Shown here in pieces: positions 63,527-64,000 of a stretch of 64,000 nt of DNA (the first letter of the stretch is position 1; the number at the start of each line of letters is the position of its first letter). This stretch comes from Apostichopus japonicus. Taxonomy: Eukaryota > Echinodermata > Holothuroidea > Aspidochirotida > Stichopodidae. The notes below the pieces were generated by a model. It was not told where the DNA came from, searched no databases, and was given only the letters and a program-made list of their open reading frames with translations. The position numbers and the translations under genes were made by a program. Where the stretch lies: assembly GCF_037975245.1 (NCBI RefSeq), contig NC_092569.1, positions 20,205,001 through 20,269,000 of the forward strand. The letters are read 5' to 3'.

Positions 63527-64000
63527 CTATTCAGAACTGTTCTCCTTGAGTGTAGCATACATTATAGTGTTAGAAGCAGAATGATGACAACATGAACTAA
63601 CATTCTTAGTTGCGGTCACACTTTCCCTTTGCAAAGAACTAGGACCCTGAAGCTGTTCGAAAAGTCGTTTAGCATTTAAAAATGTCGAATTAACATCATC
63701 ACTATCTGTGGAGTGAATATCATTGATACCCCTACGAGCTGTCGTGTCCCTTTCAATATGTTCTTGCCCTTCTTTATTTAGAAAAACTGTCTTCTTTTTT
63801 CCGACATTTAAGAATGTCTGTTTCATAGTTGAGTTTATCTTGCGTTAGGCAATCTGTCACACCTGGTATTTGATGCGCTCTACATACCTCAATATCAACG
63901 ACAGCGTAAGGCTCTATGAGTTTATGGAAGTATGTTGAACTATTTTCGCTCTTCTCGTCTTCTTCAATATTTTGAAGTTCATCAACCTCTTCATGATCCT
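63527..64000 (-). pseudogene. Tail exon of WSC receptor A', frame-shifted copy, partial
   Basis: The last-exon counterpart of receptor A; the rest lies right of the window. The frame from the right edge matches receptor A (HEEVDELQNIEEDEK, EPYAVVDIEVC, LKCRKK), then changes at a homopolymer. The + strand has six T at 63795-63800 where receptor A has five (8807-8811). The shifted frame stops a few residues later (EDSFSK then TAA). Beyond this point the old frame continues almost unchanged for about 90 codons to IMYATLKENSSE and TAG. As read, A' would lose the C-terminal ITIM-like motif. It could be a real truncated tail, a recent null or a one-base sequence error; the well-kept sequence beyond the shift favours a recent change or an error. 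Confidence 0.75.

Larger units (their letters stand above)
55288..64000. repeat. Segmental duplication, right copy
   Basis: Partner of 1-9011, running off the right edge. Insertions private to this copy include about 75 bases near 61530-61610 and about 165 bases at about 63278-63440. It lacks the hAT-like MITE of the left copy. The FREP exons, the five-unit splice-donor repeat, the MITE (60999-61134) and the receptor tail exon are all present. Confidence 0.93.

Overview
The window looks like AT-rich nuclear DNA of a marine invertebrate deuterostome. An echinoderm, perhaps a sea cucumber, is my best guess, because secreted fibrinogen-related proteins and WSC-domain receptors are both common there. 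The genes are split into small exons with GT..AG introns. There is no bacterial, organellar or viral gene set. The species cannot be fixed from the sequence alone.

Three kinds of host gene can be assembled by splice phase. (1) Two fibrinogen-related protein (FREP) genes lie on the + strand: the 3' half of FREP-1 (exons 333-641, 2060-2324, 3710-3945) and a complete FREP-2 (seven exons, 44635-58767, 376 aa: signal peptide, Ser/Thr-rich stalk, EGF-like module, fibrinogen C-terminal domain). (2) Two WSC-domain receptors lie on the - strand: A (five exons, 16432-8539, 520 aa) and B (six exons, 28506-20640). Each has a signal peptide, two WSC domains, one membrane span and a tyrosine-bearing tail. 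The tail exon of a further receptor, A', enters at the right edge (64000-63527). (3) Receptor D (five exons, 32460-29775, 237 aa) is built on the same exon plan but has a short Ser/Thr-rich ectodomain and no WSC domain.

Layout: positions 1-9011 and 55288-64000 are diverged copies of one block, FREP running right and a WSC receptor running left, tail to tail. Between the two blocks lie the rest of receptor A, receptors B and D, about 12 kb without a recognised gene, and the long 5' half of FREP-2. A secreted fibrinogen-domain protein and a receptor with ITIM-like tail motifs have therefore been copied together, which suggests a recognition or immune cluster. The functional link is inference.

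Repeats: a frameshifted L2/CR1-type LINE in intron 3 of receptor A (about 10190-13480); a 2.46-kb foldback element nested inside a 120-bp MITE in the last intron of receptor B (22233-24817); a 4.1-kb decayed DNA transposon of unrecognised family in FREP-2 intron 1 (46718-50842), sitting in a roughly 400-bp tandem repeat; two hAT-like MITEs (1268-1667, 25365-25818); a third MITE present in both block copies; a tRNA-derived SINE-like fragment; and a (TTA)n tract of about 300 bp. The most unusual feature is a 77-bp tandem repeat that has copied the end of a FREP exon with its splice donor five times, in both FREP genes.
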